A stretch of DNA of 63,196 nucleotides from Aequorivita sp. (GCA_020435825.1 JAGQYY010000002.1:1-63196), one strand, 5' to 3'; positions 1 to 9,753 are shown, counted from the first letter of the stretch. The notes: generated by a model from the sequence alone, not told the origin. Numbers and translations are program-made.

Positions 1-1174
1 CCTTAATGGCTTGGCTTGCTTTTCCGTAGCCAATTCCGCCCGCGAGCATAATTACTTTATCGTAGCCTAACCTGCGAGCGTCAAGCTCTCCCCCTTTTGG
101 GGAGCCGGAGGGGGCTTCCTCATGTTCAAACGTGAGTACCGAACCAGCAATCAATGGCTGCCCGAATTTATTTCCAAAATCGGAAGCGCCGTTACTGGCT
201 TTTATCAAAATATCAAGCGGTGTTTGGTAGAGCCAATTCCGCTCTTTCATTGCTTTTTCCCAAGGCCTATTTGCTTCCAAACGTGAATATGACGTCATAT
301 AAACCGCAGTTCCCGCCAAGGGCAACGAACCTTTACCGCCGGCCAAACGATCGCGGATTTCGCCACCGCTTCCTGTTGCAGCGCCGTTAAAGGGTTCTAC
401 GGTTGTTGGGAAGTTGTGTGTTTCCGCCTTTAGGGAAATCACGCTTTCAAAATCTTTTTCCTCGTACCAATCAGGCTTGTCGCCACTTTTTGGTGCCCAT
501 TGTTTTACCTTCGGACCTTTTATAAAAGCCACATTATCTTTATAGGCCGAAACTATATCGTTTGGATTTTCGGATGAAGTTTTTTTGATAAGTTTAAAAA
601 GGGAAGTGGGCATTTCATGGCCGTCAATTTCAAAAGTCCCGTTGAAGATTTTATGGCGGCAGTGCTCGCTGTTCACTTGGCTAAAACCGAAGACTTCACT
701 ATCGGTAAGTTTTCTTCCCAATTTTTTTGAAAGGTTTTCAAGGTATTCAACTTCTTCGGAATTTAATGCCAAACCTTCCTTTTGGTTGTATTCGGCAATA
801 TTTTCAATTTCCAAAATAGGCTCCGGCTGAATGTGGATATCAAAAACATCCTGGTTCAACTCTTTGAACTTCTGTGACAGCATCGGGTCAAAAGTTCCTT
901 TTTCAACCTTGCTATTGTGAAATTCCTCAATGCGCATAATTCCGTCAATACCCATATTTTGGGTAATTTCCACAGCATTGGTACTCCAGGGCGTAACCAT
1001 TGCGGCACGTGGGCCTACAAAAAAATCCGTCGCGATTGTGGACAGGACGGATTGCTTTATTTTAGGTTGGTTGCCGAAAAGCCACTCCAACTTCTTACTA
1101 TTTTCTTCTGAAATTTCTCCCTGGGTCTGGACTGCAAAAACAGTGTTTTCAACGTTCCCGAAAAAGTGAATCAT
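1..1174 (-). CDS. purL: Phosphoribosylformylglycinamidine synthase, N-terminal part (runs off window)
   Basis: PurL makes FGAM from FGAR, glutamine and ATP in purine synthesis. The frame opens at an ATG (1174-1172) and reads without a stop to the window edge, giving about 391 residues of an enzyme that is usually over 1200 residues in the large single-chain form. Recognisable segments are the motif SEHCRHKIF, the stretch KAETHNFPTTVEPFNGAATG (substrate and metal binding region of the FGAM synthase domain) and LGYDKVIMLAGGIGYGK. A TAccTTTG promoter element lies 31 bases upstream. The oddity is an insertion encoding about a dozen extra residues (near residue 353) between the conserved LTFEHEE and LGYDKV blocks; it is a G/C-rich palindromic repeat that keeps the frame open (separate entry). 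Family assignment is secure; the rest of the gene is outside the window. Confidence 0.95.
   Translation of the reverse strand, partial: MIHFFGNVENTVFAVQTQGEISEENSKKLEWLFGNQPKIKQSVLSTIATDFFVGPRAAMVTPWSTNAVEITQNMGIDGIMRIEEFHNSKVEKGTFDPMLSQKFKELNQDVFDIHIQPEPILEIENIAEYNQKEGLALNSEEVEYLENLSKKLGRKLTDSEVFGFSQVNSEHCRHKIFNGTFEIDGHEMPTSLFKLIKKTSSENPNDIVSAYKDNVAFIKGPKVKQWAPKSGDKPDWYEEKDFESVISLKAETHNFPTTVEPFNGAATGSGGEIRDRLAGGKGSLPLAGTAVYMTSYSRLEANRPWEKAMKERNWLYQTPLDILIKASNGASDFGNKFGQPLIAGSVLTFEHEEAPSGSPKGGELDARRLGYDKVIMLAGGIGYGKASQAIK
83..117. repeat. Palindromic interspersed repeat inserted in frame in purL
   Basis: The 35-bp stretch starts AAGC, ends GCTT and contains CCCCC, TTTTGGGGAGCCGG and GGGGG blocks that can fold as an imperfect hairpin. 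It is far more G/C-rich than the purL sequence around it. Read in the purL frame on the minus strand it gives residues APSGSPKGGEL, a low-complexity string that I recognise as a recurrent translation of a Bacteroidota repeat. No second copy was found in this window, so the repeat identity rests on recall and on the palindrome. Confidence 0.7.
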
Positions 1175-1205
1175 TCTTTTGAATATTAGTTCATTTTTGA
1201 AGCTG

Positions 1206-1213
1206 CAAAGGTA
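1206..1213 (-). promoter_or_regulatory. Promoter -7 element of purL
   Basis: On the minus strand this reads TACCTTTG, a full match to the Bacteroidota -7 consensus TAnnTTTG, and continues to TACCTTTGCA. It ends 31 bases before the purL ATG. No clear TTTG -33 element is seen at the usual spacing. Confidence 0.7.
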
Positions 1214-1359
1214 ACCAAATTTAAAATATTTTAAATCCCAGCATTACTATTTATAACTATTAAAAAAACATAGCTAAGACTTTAATTTATAATTTCATAG
1301 ATTAAATTATTATAGTAACTTGTGCAACCTTAATTATAAAACACTTAATATTAAAACAG

Positions 1360-4281
1360 ATGAAGCAAAAAAAATTACTTTCTGCATTTTTACTATTGCT
1401 AAGTATTAGCCTATTTGCCCAACAAAAGTTTCCACCAGAACAAATTATTTCTGGAACTTTTGTAGGCCAGACAATACCCTTACGTGATTTTCCCACTATG
1501 CCGGAGAATCTTAATTTAGACCCACAGACATTAACGGTAGTTCCAAATGAATCTACCACGCAGATTGAAATCAATGAGGTACCGCCCACTATTATTGATA
1601 ACCTTCAAAAAACACTTGGACAAATTCAAACTAGGGCGATAGAGCAGAATTTTATTGGTGCTTCTTCTTCAGAGTCTGGTTTTTTTCCGCCTGATCCAAC
1701 TGGAGCTGTTGGACCCAACCATTATGTTCATTCTGTAAATTCAATTGTAAAGATATTTAGTAAAACAGGAACCTTATTGGCAGGACCTATTTCCTTGGGA
1801 ACTTTTTTAGGTTTTGGAGGTAATAGTGGAGATCCTATTGTTTTATATGACCAACTGGCAGATAGATGGCTTGTGAGTGAGTTTGGAAGTATAAACGGTG
1901 GTAATTCATTGGCAATTGGCGTGTCTGCCACAAGCGATCCTACAGGAGCTTATAATGTGTATCAGTATTCTTTTAATGGTTTTCCTGACTATCCTCACTA
2001 TGCCGTGTGGCCAGATGCCTATTACGGAACCGTAAACTTAGATGGAGCTACAACCAGAGCATTTGCTTTGGATCGTGATGAAATACTTAACGGAGGACCC
2101 AATCCTGCAATCGTAATATTTACGCTTCCCGGAATTGTGGTGAATCCAAACCAAGTGAAGAGTCCTGAGGCTGCAAATCTTTTGGGAACTACCATTGCAC
2201 CCAATACTCCAGGATATGTTACCTATCTTCAGGATGATGCTTGGAGTGGCGTTGCAAATGATCATTTAAAAATTTGGGAAATGGAAATGGACTGGACAAA
2301 TCCAGGAAACTCTACTATTTCCGCTCCGCTTGAAATACCTACAGATCCTTTTGATGCAGGTGAAATTTTTGGGCAGGGAGCAATCTCACAACCCGGAACC
2401 GGTCAAAAACTAGCTGGGCACGGTGGAATAATTTCTTTTGGCGCAAACTATAGAAGTTTTCCAGATCATAATTCTTGGCTAATAACCTTTAATACTTTTG
2501 TTGATAATAATCAAACAGGCGGAATAAGATGGATTGAATTAAGAAATGACAGTTCAAATCCTTGGTCAATTTATCAAGAAGGAACTTACGCCCCGGCCGA
2601 TGGCCATAGTAGATTTATGAGTAGTTCTGCAATGGATATTTATGGTAACATTGGGCTTGCATATAGTATTGGAAGTTCTACTTTAAAGGTTGGTGTTCGT
2701 TATACTGGTAGGTATGATGGAGATCCTTTAGGAACCATGACGGTAGCAGAAAATACTATTGTAACTGGAAATGGAGTCCGAACCAATACTTATAGATATG
2801 GAGATTATGGACACATCACAATGGATCCGGATGATTTGACTTTTTGGCACACGGCAGATTATTTTTCAAGCAATAATGCTTGGAGAACCCAAATCGCTTC
2901 ATTTAAAATCACAACTGGTTTAACTTCAGATGTAGGGGTAAATGCTATTATTCAACCTGAGAATGGTTCATTAACGAACGCGGAAACAGTTGAAGTTAGT
3001 ATCCGAAATTATGGCTCTGCTACACAATCAAACATTCCATTGCAGTTGCGGGTTGATGGTAATTTGATAGCAAGTGAAACCTTTCCAGGAACAATTACTT
3101 CAGGAAGTACTGCCACCTATACTTTTTCACAAACCGCAGATCTTTCAACTCCGGGGCAAACGTATTCCATTGAAGTAAGAACCAATTTATCGGGCGACCA
3201 ATTTCCTGCTAATGACCCATTGACCAAAGAGGTTTCCAATTTGTTTATGAATGATGTAGGCGCTCTTGAAATTACGGCACCAGTTTCTAACCCAGGTTTG
3301 GGCAATAACGAAACCATTACTGCAACAATTAAAAACTTTGGAGCAACGAACCAGTCAAACTTTAACGTACAATATATACTTGATGGCGGAACACCTGTGG
3401 TAGAGACATTTTCGGGATCTATTGCATCTGAGCAAGAAGCAACATACAGTTTTGCACAAACTGCAGATTTTTCTACAGTGGGAACTTATAACCTTACGGT
3501 TTCAACTTCCTTATCTGGTGATGGAAACCCTTCAAACGATTCGGTTACTTCTGAAATTGAGAATTTAATTTGTCAGCCCAATGGTAACTGTTCCGCAGGT
3601 CTTGGTATCAGATTATTCGCATTGGCTGAAATCAATAATCCTTCGGAATGTGAAGGTTATGGCGATTTCAGTAACCTTATCGCAAATTTAGCCCCAAATA
3701 GTACCAATCAGTTGACTATAACAACAACCTTTGGAAATCAATATATTAAAGTGTGGATCGATTTTAACGATGATTCAATTTTTTCTGCAGATGAAGTTGT
3801 TGTGGACAATATCCAGATCGCTCCTGGACAAGGGGCTGGTACCTATACCGAAACTTTAGATTTAGTTGTTCCTTCTGGTGCCGCATTAGGCCAGCACCGT
3901 ATGAGAGCCAGATCAAACTGGAACAGCCCTTTACCAAATGATGCTTGCCAGAATACAAATTTTGGAGAAACAGAAGACTATACTGCAAACATAGGTATTC
4001 TAGGAGTAGAAGACATGGATATCAGAAATGGTGAATTGTTGATAACCAGTACAGACAACAAGCATTTTGATATAACCTTGGTGTCTGATTATGATGGAAT
4101 GGGGTATATTTCCGTCTTTAATTTACTTGGTCAAGAATTAGGAATTAAACCTATTGGAAAAGTAGATGGCGCCTACCATTTAAAATTGGATATGTCCTTC
4201 GCGGCAAGCGGAGTATATATAGTTAAGGCTGGTGGTGAAACCACAACGGCTGTCAAAACTGCAAGAATTATTGTAAAATAG
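1360..4281 (+). CDS. T9SS-exported CARDB/GEVED-domain protein, copy 1
   Basis: A 973-residue secreted protein of unknown function. It starts with a signal peptide (hydrophobic core LLSAFLLLLSISLFAQ). Residues about 90-510 form a large conserved region that I cannot assign to an enzyme family. Two CARDB-like adhesion domains follow (about 523-625 and 630-735; NDVGALEIT marks the second), then a GEVED domain (about 785-885, with WIDFNDD and GETEDYTANI). The end is a type A T9SS sorting domain with FNLLGQELG and GVYIVKAGG. The protein should cross the outer membrane by T9SS and be released or surface-attached. It is followed by a terminator and by a same-length paralogue at 4449-7367, a tandem duplication. 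The domain set suggests adhesion or scaffold work, but no catalytic motif was seen. Confidence 0.85.
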   Translation: MKQKKLLSAFLLLLSISLFAQQKFPPEQIISGTFVGQTIPLRDFPTMPENLNLDPQTLTVVPNESTTQIEINEVPPTIIDNLQKTLGQIQTRAIEQNFIGASSSESGFFPPDPTGAVGPNHYVHSVNSIVKIFSKTGTLLAGPISLGTFLGFGGNSGDPIVLYDQLADRWLVSEFGSINGGNSLAIGVSATSDPTGAYNVYQYSFNGFPDYPHYAVWPDAYYGTVNLDGATTRAFALDRDEILNGGPNPAIVIFTLPGIVVNPNQVKSPEAANLLGTTIAPNTPGYVTYLQDDAWSGVANDHLKIWEMEMDWTNPGNSTISAPLEIPTDPFDAGEIFGQGAISQPGTGQKLAGHGGIISFGANYRSFPDHNSWLITFNTFVDNNQTGGIRWIELRNDSSNPWSIYQEGTYAPADGHSRFMSSSAMDIYGNIGLAYSIGSSTLKVGVRYTGRYDGDPLGTMTVAENTIVTGNGVRTNTYRYGDYGHITMDPDDLTFWHTADYFSSNNAWRTQIASFKITTGLTSDVGVNAIIQPENGSLTNAETVEVSIRNYGSATQSNIPLQLRVDGNLIASETFPGTITSGSTATYTFSQTADLSTPGQTYSIEVRTNLSGDQFPANDPLTKEVSNLFMNDVGALEITAPVSNPGLGNNETITATIKNFGATNQSNFNVQYILDGGTPVVETFSGSIASEQEATYSFAQTADFSTVGTYNLTVSTSLSGDGNPSNDSVTSEIENLICQPNGNCSAGLGIRLFALAEINNPSECEGYGDFSNLIANLAPNSTNQLTITTTFGNQYIKVWIDFNDDSIFSADEVVVDNIQIAPGQGAGTYTETLDLVVPSGAALGQHRMRARSNWNSPLPNDACQNTNFGETEDYTANIGILGVEDMDIRNGELLITSTDNKHFDITLVSDYDGMGYISVFNLLGQELGIKPIGKVDGAYHLKLDMSFAASGVYIVKAGGETTTAVKTARIIVK

Positions 4282-4302
4282 TTTTTAAAAATAATTTTTC
4301 TA

Positions 4303-4338
4303 AAAAAGCCGTTTCAAGATTATTTTGAGACGGCTTTT
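4303..4338 (+). terminator. Rho-independent terminator after copy 1
   Basis: The stem is AAAAGCCGTTTCAA paired with TTGAGACGGCTTTT around a short A/T loop, with an A-run before and T-run after. It lies 22 bases after the stop codon and separates the two tandem paralogues, so they are probably not one transcript. Confidence 0.8.
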
Positions 4339-4448
4339 CAATTTAAACGATTTTAAAGTAAATAATATCCTTTAAAATAATGATTTACAGTTAAAAAAAT
4401 CTAAAATTTTTCTGTTACCTTTCCTGTCTTAAAATTAAAAAGCAAACC

Positions 4449-7367
4449 ATGAAATTCAAAAAACTATTATTTGCAACCGCTCTACTATTTGGTATTGGGG
4501 TTTATGCCCAACAAGTTTTTCCTCCAGATGAGGTTATCGTCGGAACTTTTATAGGAAAAACTATTCCTTTACGTGAATATGCTGTTCAGGAAGAAAATCA
4601 CGATCAAAGTATTAAAGAAATTAAAGTAGTGTCCAACAGGTCCCGCTACAATCCGCAGGTAAATGCAGATGCATTGCCTAATGGAATTGATCAAAATGTT
4701 CAAAGAAATTTTGGTGAAATACGTACGCGTGCAATTGAACAGAACTTTATAGGAGCATCCTCTTCAGAATCAGGGTATACCCCACCAGATCCAACTGGTG
4801 CTGCAGGACCAAACCATTATGTACATTCTGTAAACTCTATTGTGAAAATTTTCAGCAAAACAGGAACTCTTTTGGTTGGTCCGGTTGCTTTGGGAACTTT
4901 CTTGGGAATTGGTTCAAATTCTGGAGATCCAATAGTTATGTATGACCAACTTGCAGACCGCTGGTTTGTAAGTGAATTTGGCTCTTTAGGAAATTCGTTA
5001 GCTATAGGTGTTTCTGAAACGGGAGACCCAACGGGAGCTTATAACGTATATCAATATACTTTCGGAAGTTTTCCAGATTATCCGCATTATAGCGTTTGGC
5101 ACGATGCATATTATCTCACTGCAAACATAGGCACGACCAATAAAGTTTATGCGGTAGAAAGAGATGTAATGCTCGCCGGTGGCGCAAGTCCAAAAATTGT
5201 TGGATTTCCACTTCCGGGAAGTACCCAAAACACAAACACCGTTTTAAGTCCTGAACCTGCAAATCTTTTGGGAACTAATTTTCCAGCAAATGTGCCCGGT
5301 TATGTTACCTATCTTCAAGACGACGGATGGGCTGGTGTGAGCTTTGACCATTTGAAAGTTTGGGAAATTGATTTAGATTGGAACAATACTTCAAATTCAA
5401 CTATTTCTTCTCCATTAGAAATTCCAACAGACCCATTTAATTCCGTGTTTGCACCATTTGGCACTGGGGATGTTGCGCAACCTGGAACTAATCAAAAAAT
5501 TGATATGATTGGAGGTGTAATTTCCTATGCAGCCAACTATCGCAGTTTTGCAGACCACAATAGTTGGGTTATAACTTTCAATACAGATATTGATAATAAT
5601 GATACTTCAGGTATCCGATGGATAGAATTGCGAAATGATGCTTCTAATCCATGGTCTATATTTCAAGAAGGAACATACGCGCCTGCTGATGGGCTTAGCC
5701 GTTTTATGGGAAGTGCAGGTATGGATGCTGCGGGAAATATAGGTTTGGCGTTTAATGTTGCCAGTGAATCACTGAAGGCTTCCATTCGCTATACCGGACG
5801 TTTTGATGGTGACCCTTTAGGACAAATGACCGTTGCTGAAACCGAGATAATTCCCGGTGCCGGTGTTCAAACATTCTCAAACAGATTTGGGGATTATTCA
5901 CACCTTACTATGGATCCTGATAATTTCACTTTTTGGCATACTGCGGAATACTTCTCTTCTAATAATAACTGGAGAACACAGATTGCGGCTTTCACGCTTT
6001 CCGGCGGATTTGCAAAAGATGTTGGGGTTAATGCCTTGATTCAACCTGTAAATGGTCTGTTGACGAATGCTGAAACTGTTGAGGTGAGCATAAGAAATTT
6101 TGGAACCGACTCTCAAAACAATATTCCTTTAGAGCTTCGTGTGGATGGAAATTTGGTGGCTTCTGAGAGTTTTGCCGGTACTATTACAGCTGGTTCAACC
6201 GCTACTTATACATTTGCGCAAACGATTGATTTATCTACGTCTGGGCAAACGTATTCCATTGAAGTGAGAACTAATTTAGCCGGAGATGAATTTCCGGCAA
6301 ATGATCCTTTTACAACGGATGTTACTAATCTTTTGGCTAATGATGTGGGCACAGTAGAAATCACAGCACCAGTTTCCGGGTCAGGCTTGGGTAATGAAAC
6401 TATTACTGCAACTATTAAAAACTTTGGAGCTGCTTCACAGTCAAATTTTGACGTACAATATGTAATTGATGGCGGTACGCCAGTGGTTGAAACATTTGCT
6501 GGACCTATAGCTTCAGAGCAGGAAATGACATATAGCTTTAACCAAACTGCAGATTTTTCTGCCTTGGGAACATATAATGTAACTGTTTCAACTTCCTTGG
6601 GAGGAGATGGAAATGCATCTAATGATTCGGTTTCAACTGTAATTGAAAATATTTTATGCCAACCCACAAGTAATTGTTCCCTTGGAGATGGTTTTCGATT
6701 GTTTTCAGTTGCGGAAATTAACAATCCATCAAGTTGCGAAGGTTATGGTGATTTTACGAACCTAATAGCAAATTTAGCACCTGGCAGCACGAATGATCTT
6801 ACAGTAACGACTAATTACGGGGACCAATTCGTAAAAGTTTGGATCGATTTTAATGATGATTCCAATTTCACTGCGAATGAGGTGGTTGTAAATAATGTAG
6901 AGATTGCTTCTGGGCAAGGTTCGGGAACATATACAGTGACTATGGATTTGGTAGTTCCAGCAGGAGCTGCAATTGGACCACACCGCATGCGAGCAAAAAC
7001 CAATTGGAATGGCCCTGTGCCAAATGACGCCTGTGAAGAAACAACTTATGGGGAAACAGAGGATTACACAGCAAATATTGGCACCCTTGGTGTTGATGAT
7101 TTTTCCGTTAGAAACGGTAATTTAATAATCACTACCGAAGGAAACAAACAGTACGAAGTTTCACTTACAACAGCTTATGAGGGGGCCACTTATCTGGCAG
7201 TTTACAATATGCTAGGTCAACAGCTTAAAGTAAAAATGATTAACAAGTTAGGCGATTCGTATAAAGCTAAACTTGATATGAGTGAAGCGGCAAGTGGCGT
7301 TTATATTGTGAAAGTAGGTGGTACAAACACCAAATCATTTAAAACAGGAAAGATTATTGTTGAATAG
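4449..7367 (+). CDS. T9SS-exported CARDB/GEVED-domain protein, copy 2
   Basis: A 972-residue paralogue of the preceding gene, with the same order: signal peptide (LLFATALLFGIGVYAQ), conserved N-terminal region with PPDPTGAAGPNHYVHSVNS, two CARDB-like domains (about 523-735), a GEVED domain (VKVWIDFNDDSNF, GETEDYTANIG) and a type A T9SS sorting domain (YNMLGQQL, GVYIVKVGG). Domain borders match copy 1 within a few residues. The segment just after the signal peptide and the sorting domain differ most between copies, while the middle is strongly conserved. A leader with TACCTTTC (one mismatch to TAnnTTTG) lies upstream and a strong terminator follows, so each copy probably has its own transcription unit. 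Function is unknown. Confidence 0.85.
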   Translation: MKFKKLLFATALLFGIGVYAQQVFPPDEVIVGTFIGKTIPLREYAVQEENHDQSIKEIKVVSNRSRYNPQVNADALPNGIDQNVQRNFGEIRTRAIEQNFIGASSSESGYTPPDPTGAAGPNHYVHSVNSIVKIFSKTGTLLVGPVALGTFLGIGSNSGDPIVMYDQLADRWFVSEFGSLGNSLAIGVSETGDPTGAYNVYQYTFGSFPDYPHYSVWHDAYYLTANIGTTNKVYAVERDVMLAGGASPKIVGFPLPGSTQNTNTVLSPEPANLLGTNFPANVPGYVTYLQDDGWAGVSFDHLKVWEIDLDWNNTSNSTISSPLEIPTDPFNSVFAPFGTGDVAQPGTNQKIDMIGGVISYAANYRSFADHNSWVITFNTDIDNNDTSGIRWIELRNDASNPWSIFQEGTYAPADGLSRFMGSAGMDAAGNIGLAFNVASESLKASIRYTGRFDGDPLGQMTVAETEIIPGAGVQTFSNRFGDYSHLTMDPDNFTFWHTAEYFSSNNNWRTQIAAFTLSGGFAKDVGVNALIQPVNGLLTNAETVEVSIRNFGTDSQNNIPLELRVDGNLVASESFAGTITAGSTATYTFAQTIDLSTSGQTYSIEVRTNLAGDEFPANDPFTTDVTNLLANDVGTVEITAPVSGSGLGNETITATIKNFGAASQSNFDVQYVIDGGTPVVETFAGPIASEQEMTYSFNQTADFSALGTYNVTVSTSLGGDGNASNDSVSTVIENILCQPTSNCSLGDGFRLFSVAEINNPSSCEGYGDFTNLIANLAPGSTNDLTVTTNYGDQFVKVWIDFNDDSNFTANEVVVNNVEIASGQGSGTYTVTMDLVVPAGAAIGPHRMRAKTNWNGPVPNDACEETTYGETEDYTANIGTLGVDDFSVRNGNLIITTEGNKQYEVSLTTAYEGATYLAVYNMLGQQLKVKMINKLGDSYKAKLDMSEAASGVYIVKVGGTNTKSFKTGKIIVE

Positions 7368-7406
7368 TCTTTGACTGCAATCTACTAACATATTAACTGA
7401 AAATAT

Positions 7407-7436
7407 AAAAGAGCGGGTGTTTGCCCGCTCTTTTTG
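7407..7436. terminator. Bidirectional rho-independent terminator
   Basis: AAAGAGCGGG and CCCGCTCTTT pair around the loop TGTTTG, flanked by A-run and T-run, between the converging copy 2 and the endonuclease gene. The symmetry suits termination in both directions. Confidence 0.85.
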
Positions 7437-7456
7437 TATTCTAAAAATTTCTGTAT

Positions 7457-8500
7457 TTACCGGATCACAATTTTTTTAGTGATTCTTTTTTCCGAAGAAA
7501 CGAGTTCTATAAGGTAAATTCCACTGTTAAGATTTGAAATATTTACTTTCTTCTCAGTTGTGTTAAAAGTATTGTGCATCACTTTTCTTCCTGAAATGTC
7601 ATAAACCGAATAACTTTCAACCGGAAAAGAAGTATTGTCATTTATCCAAACGACTTCAGAAGTTGGATTTGGATAAACAGAAATGTTATCTGCAATAAAT
7701 TCTTCAACGCCAATAAGTCCCCAACGGTCTTCAGCTATGGGACCTCCCCATATCAGGGTAGCCAAATATGGGTTGTCTATAAATGGATTGCGGTTTCCGT
7801 AAGCGGTTTCCAAATAAGGGTTTCGTTGGTCTTCAAAATCTGTAACAGGGTCTTCAGCATTCCATTGAAGGTAAACCTGAAGCATATCTGTTGCGCCTTC
7901 TAAAGGTCCAGATCCATTCAAAGAAGGTAAGCAACGGTCTCCATAACGTGTGTACATATACATCATTATTCGGGCAACATCGCCTTTCCATTCGTCACCG
8001 GGATACCAATTTCCACTACCTACCGGACCTGCATTTCCAGAGCCTGCAGCAAATTTTTTATTATCTCGGTTCCCATTCATTTGTTGGTCAGAGGGACGAA
8101 TATTTTGAGCATCTGCTAATATTCCGGTAGAGCTATTGTTAACATCTCCCATTGGTGGGTTTGCGTTGGAGCGGGCAAAAGTGTGTTCACGGTTGTATTG
8201 ACAGTTTCCTCCGCCAAAATCATTTTTATCACGGCTACGGTCTGTGGTACAGCTTCCAGTGTCATCATAGCCGTAGAGCAACAAAACATTGTTATTGTTT
8301 GCTGGATCTTCATCAGTAATTTTCATTGATTCCTTTGTGTCGCCATAATTAAAGGAGTTGCTCGCAATTTCAATTTTTTGTTGCAGGGCAAAATAAAGGT
8401 CTTGCCCAGTAAGGTTAAGATTAACATCATCATAATAGGGTTGTTGTGCGAAAACGGCTTGTAAACCGATTAAAAAAAGTAGGGTAAATAATTTTTTCAT
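7457..8500 (-). CDS. Secreted endonuclease I family nuclease with T9SS sorting domain
   Basis: A 347-residue exported nuclease of the EndA/NucM (endonuclease I) family, which cuts DNA or RNA with one metal ion. I place the start at 8500, where MKKLFTLLFLIGLQAVFAQ makes a proper signal peptide; an in-frame ATG 63 bases upstream would add a charged leader and overlap the upstream gene. The nuclease domain covers about residues 20-260 and shows REHTFARS with the catalytic histidine, DAQNIRPSDQQ, and the metal-site region with NNKKF-like (here DNKKFAAG) and WKGDVARIMMYMYTRYGD. Residues about 270-347 are a type A T9SS sorting domain (VYPNPTSEVVWIND, SGIYLIELVS). It lies 16 bases downstream of the methyltransferase gene. 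The likely role is extracellular nucleic acid degradation for nutrients. Confidence 0.85.
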   Translation of the reverse strand: MKKLFTLLFLIGLQAVFAQQPYYDDVNLNLTGQDLYFALQQKIEIASNSFNYGDTKESMKITDEDPANNNNVLLLYGYDDTGSCTTDRSRDKNDFGGGNCQYNREHTFARSNANPPMGDVNNSSTGILADAQNIRPSDQQMNGNRDNKKFAAGSGNAGPVGSGNWYPGDEWKGDVARIMMYMYTRYGDRCLPSLNGSGPLEGATDMLQVYLQWNAEDPVTDFEDQRNPYLETAYGNRNPFIDNPYLATLIWGGPIAEDRWGLIGVEEFIADNISVYPNPTSEVVWINDNTSFPVESYSVYDISGRKVMHNTFNTTEKKVNISNLNSGIYLIELVSSEKRITKKIVIR

Positions 8501-8516
8501 AAATCTAAATTTGTAT

Positions 8517-9734
8517 TTAATCTTTATTCTTTTTCTGAAGCAAAGAAATATAAAATCCATCAAATCCGCTTTTGCTCGGCATTATTTTTTCTTCATTTAA
8601 CAGTGTGAAATCTTTTCCTTCTTCACGACTTAAGAAAGCTTTCACCTGCATTTCGTTTTCCGAAGGAAGTATAGAGCAAGTGGCATAAACCATTTGCCCA
8701 CCAGGTTTTACCATTCGTGAATAACTATCGAGCAGTTCTTTTTGTGTGGTGTGGATTTTATCCATAAACTCAGGTTGCAATTTCCACTTTGCATCAGGAT
8801 TTCTTTTTAAAACACCCAAGCCGGAGCAAGGCGCATCAATCAAGACTTTATCGGCTTTATCGATTAATTTTTTAATCACCTTTGTTGAATCAATTACACG
8901 GGTCTCAATATTGAAAATATCGTTTCTACGGGCGCGGCGTTTCAGCTCGTTCAGCTTATTTTCATAAATATCCATTGCAATCAATTGGCCTTTGTTTTGC
9001 ATCATTGTCGCAATGTGAAGACTTTTTCCACCAGCTCCTGCGCAAGCATCTATCACGCGCATTCCTGGTTTTGCATTAAGTATTTCTGCAACTTTTTGCG
9101 AAGAGGCATCTTGTACCTCAAACAGTCCATTTTTAAAAGCATCTGTGGTAAAAACATTTGTGCGCTCCTTCAACTTCAAGGCATCGGGGTAACCTTTCAG
9201 AATTTCGGTTTCAATATCAAGATCTGCCAATTCATTTTGAAGTTTCTCAACCGTTGTTTTTAAGGTATTCACACGTAAAACAACATCTGCCTGCTGGTTT
9301 AAAGCTGCAATTTCCTTATCCCACTTTTTGCCAAGTTCCTTTTGTCCCAATTCGTCCAACCAATCAGGGATTGATTCGCGATACTTTCTTATTTTTGAGA
9401 GTTCGTCGAATTTCCCTTTAATTCTTCGGGTTGGAGTGTCTTCAAATTGTTTCCATTCTGGGATCGCTATTCCGTTCAAGGTTGCCCAAACGGTGAACAA
9501 TCTAAAAAGATTCGGGCGGTCAAACGGCTCGCGTACTTCAGCAATCTCGGCATACAAACGTTTCCAACGTACAATATCATAAGTGGTTTCGGCAATAAAG
9601 GCACGATCGCGAGCGCCCCAACGTTTGTCGCGTTTCAAAGTGTTTTTGAGAACTTTGTCCGCCTGCTTATTTTCGTTAAAAATTAAGTGAAGGGAATCTA
9701 TGGTGGCAAATACTAAATTTCTGTGTAATTTCAT
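8517..9734 (-). CDS. RsmB/NOP-family rRNA cytosine-C5 methyltransferase
   Basis: A 405-residue SAM-dependent RNA m5C methyltransferase. The N-terminal third is the NusB-like or RNA-binding portion. The catalytic domain (about 190-400) has the SAM motif DACAGAGGKS, the motif DAPCSGLGVLKRNPDAKW with the proton-handling cysteine, and the catalytic cysteine in YATCSILPSEN. That pair of cysteines is diagnostic of the NOL1/NOP2/Sun family. The likely target is 16S rRNA, but paralogues in this family modify other sites, so I leave the symbol empty. A TACCTTTGCA promoter sits 19 bases upstream of the ATG. The secreted endonuclease follows by 16 bases, so the two may be co-transcribed, though no functional link is obvious. 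Confidence 0.9.
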   Translation of the reverse strand: MKLHRNLVFATIDSLHLIFNENKQADKVLKNTLKRDKRWGARDRAFIAETTYDIVRWKRLYAEIAEVREPFDRPNLFRLFTVWATLNGIAIPEWKQFEDTPTRRIKGKFDELSKIRKYRESIPDWLDELGQKELGKKWDKEIAALNQQADVVLRVNTLKTTVEKLQNELADLDIETEILKGYPDALKLKERTNVFTTDAFKNGLFEVQDASSQKVAEILNAKPGMRVIDACAGAGGKSLHIATMMQNKGQLIAMDIYENKLNELKRRARRNDIFNIETRVIDSTKVIKKLIDKADKVLIDAPCSGLGVLKRNPDAKWKLQPEFMDKIHTTQKELLDSYSRMVKPGGQMVYATCSILPSENEMQVKAFLSREEGKDFTLLNEEKIMPSKSGFDGFYISLLQKKNKD

Positions 9735-9753
9735 TATTATGTTTAATTGTCTG

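Noticed and set aside
6206..6724. 172-residue open frame opposite copy 2
   Set aside because: Antisense to the repeated CARDB region of a clear gene; no homology and no start signals.
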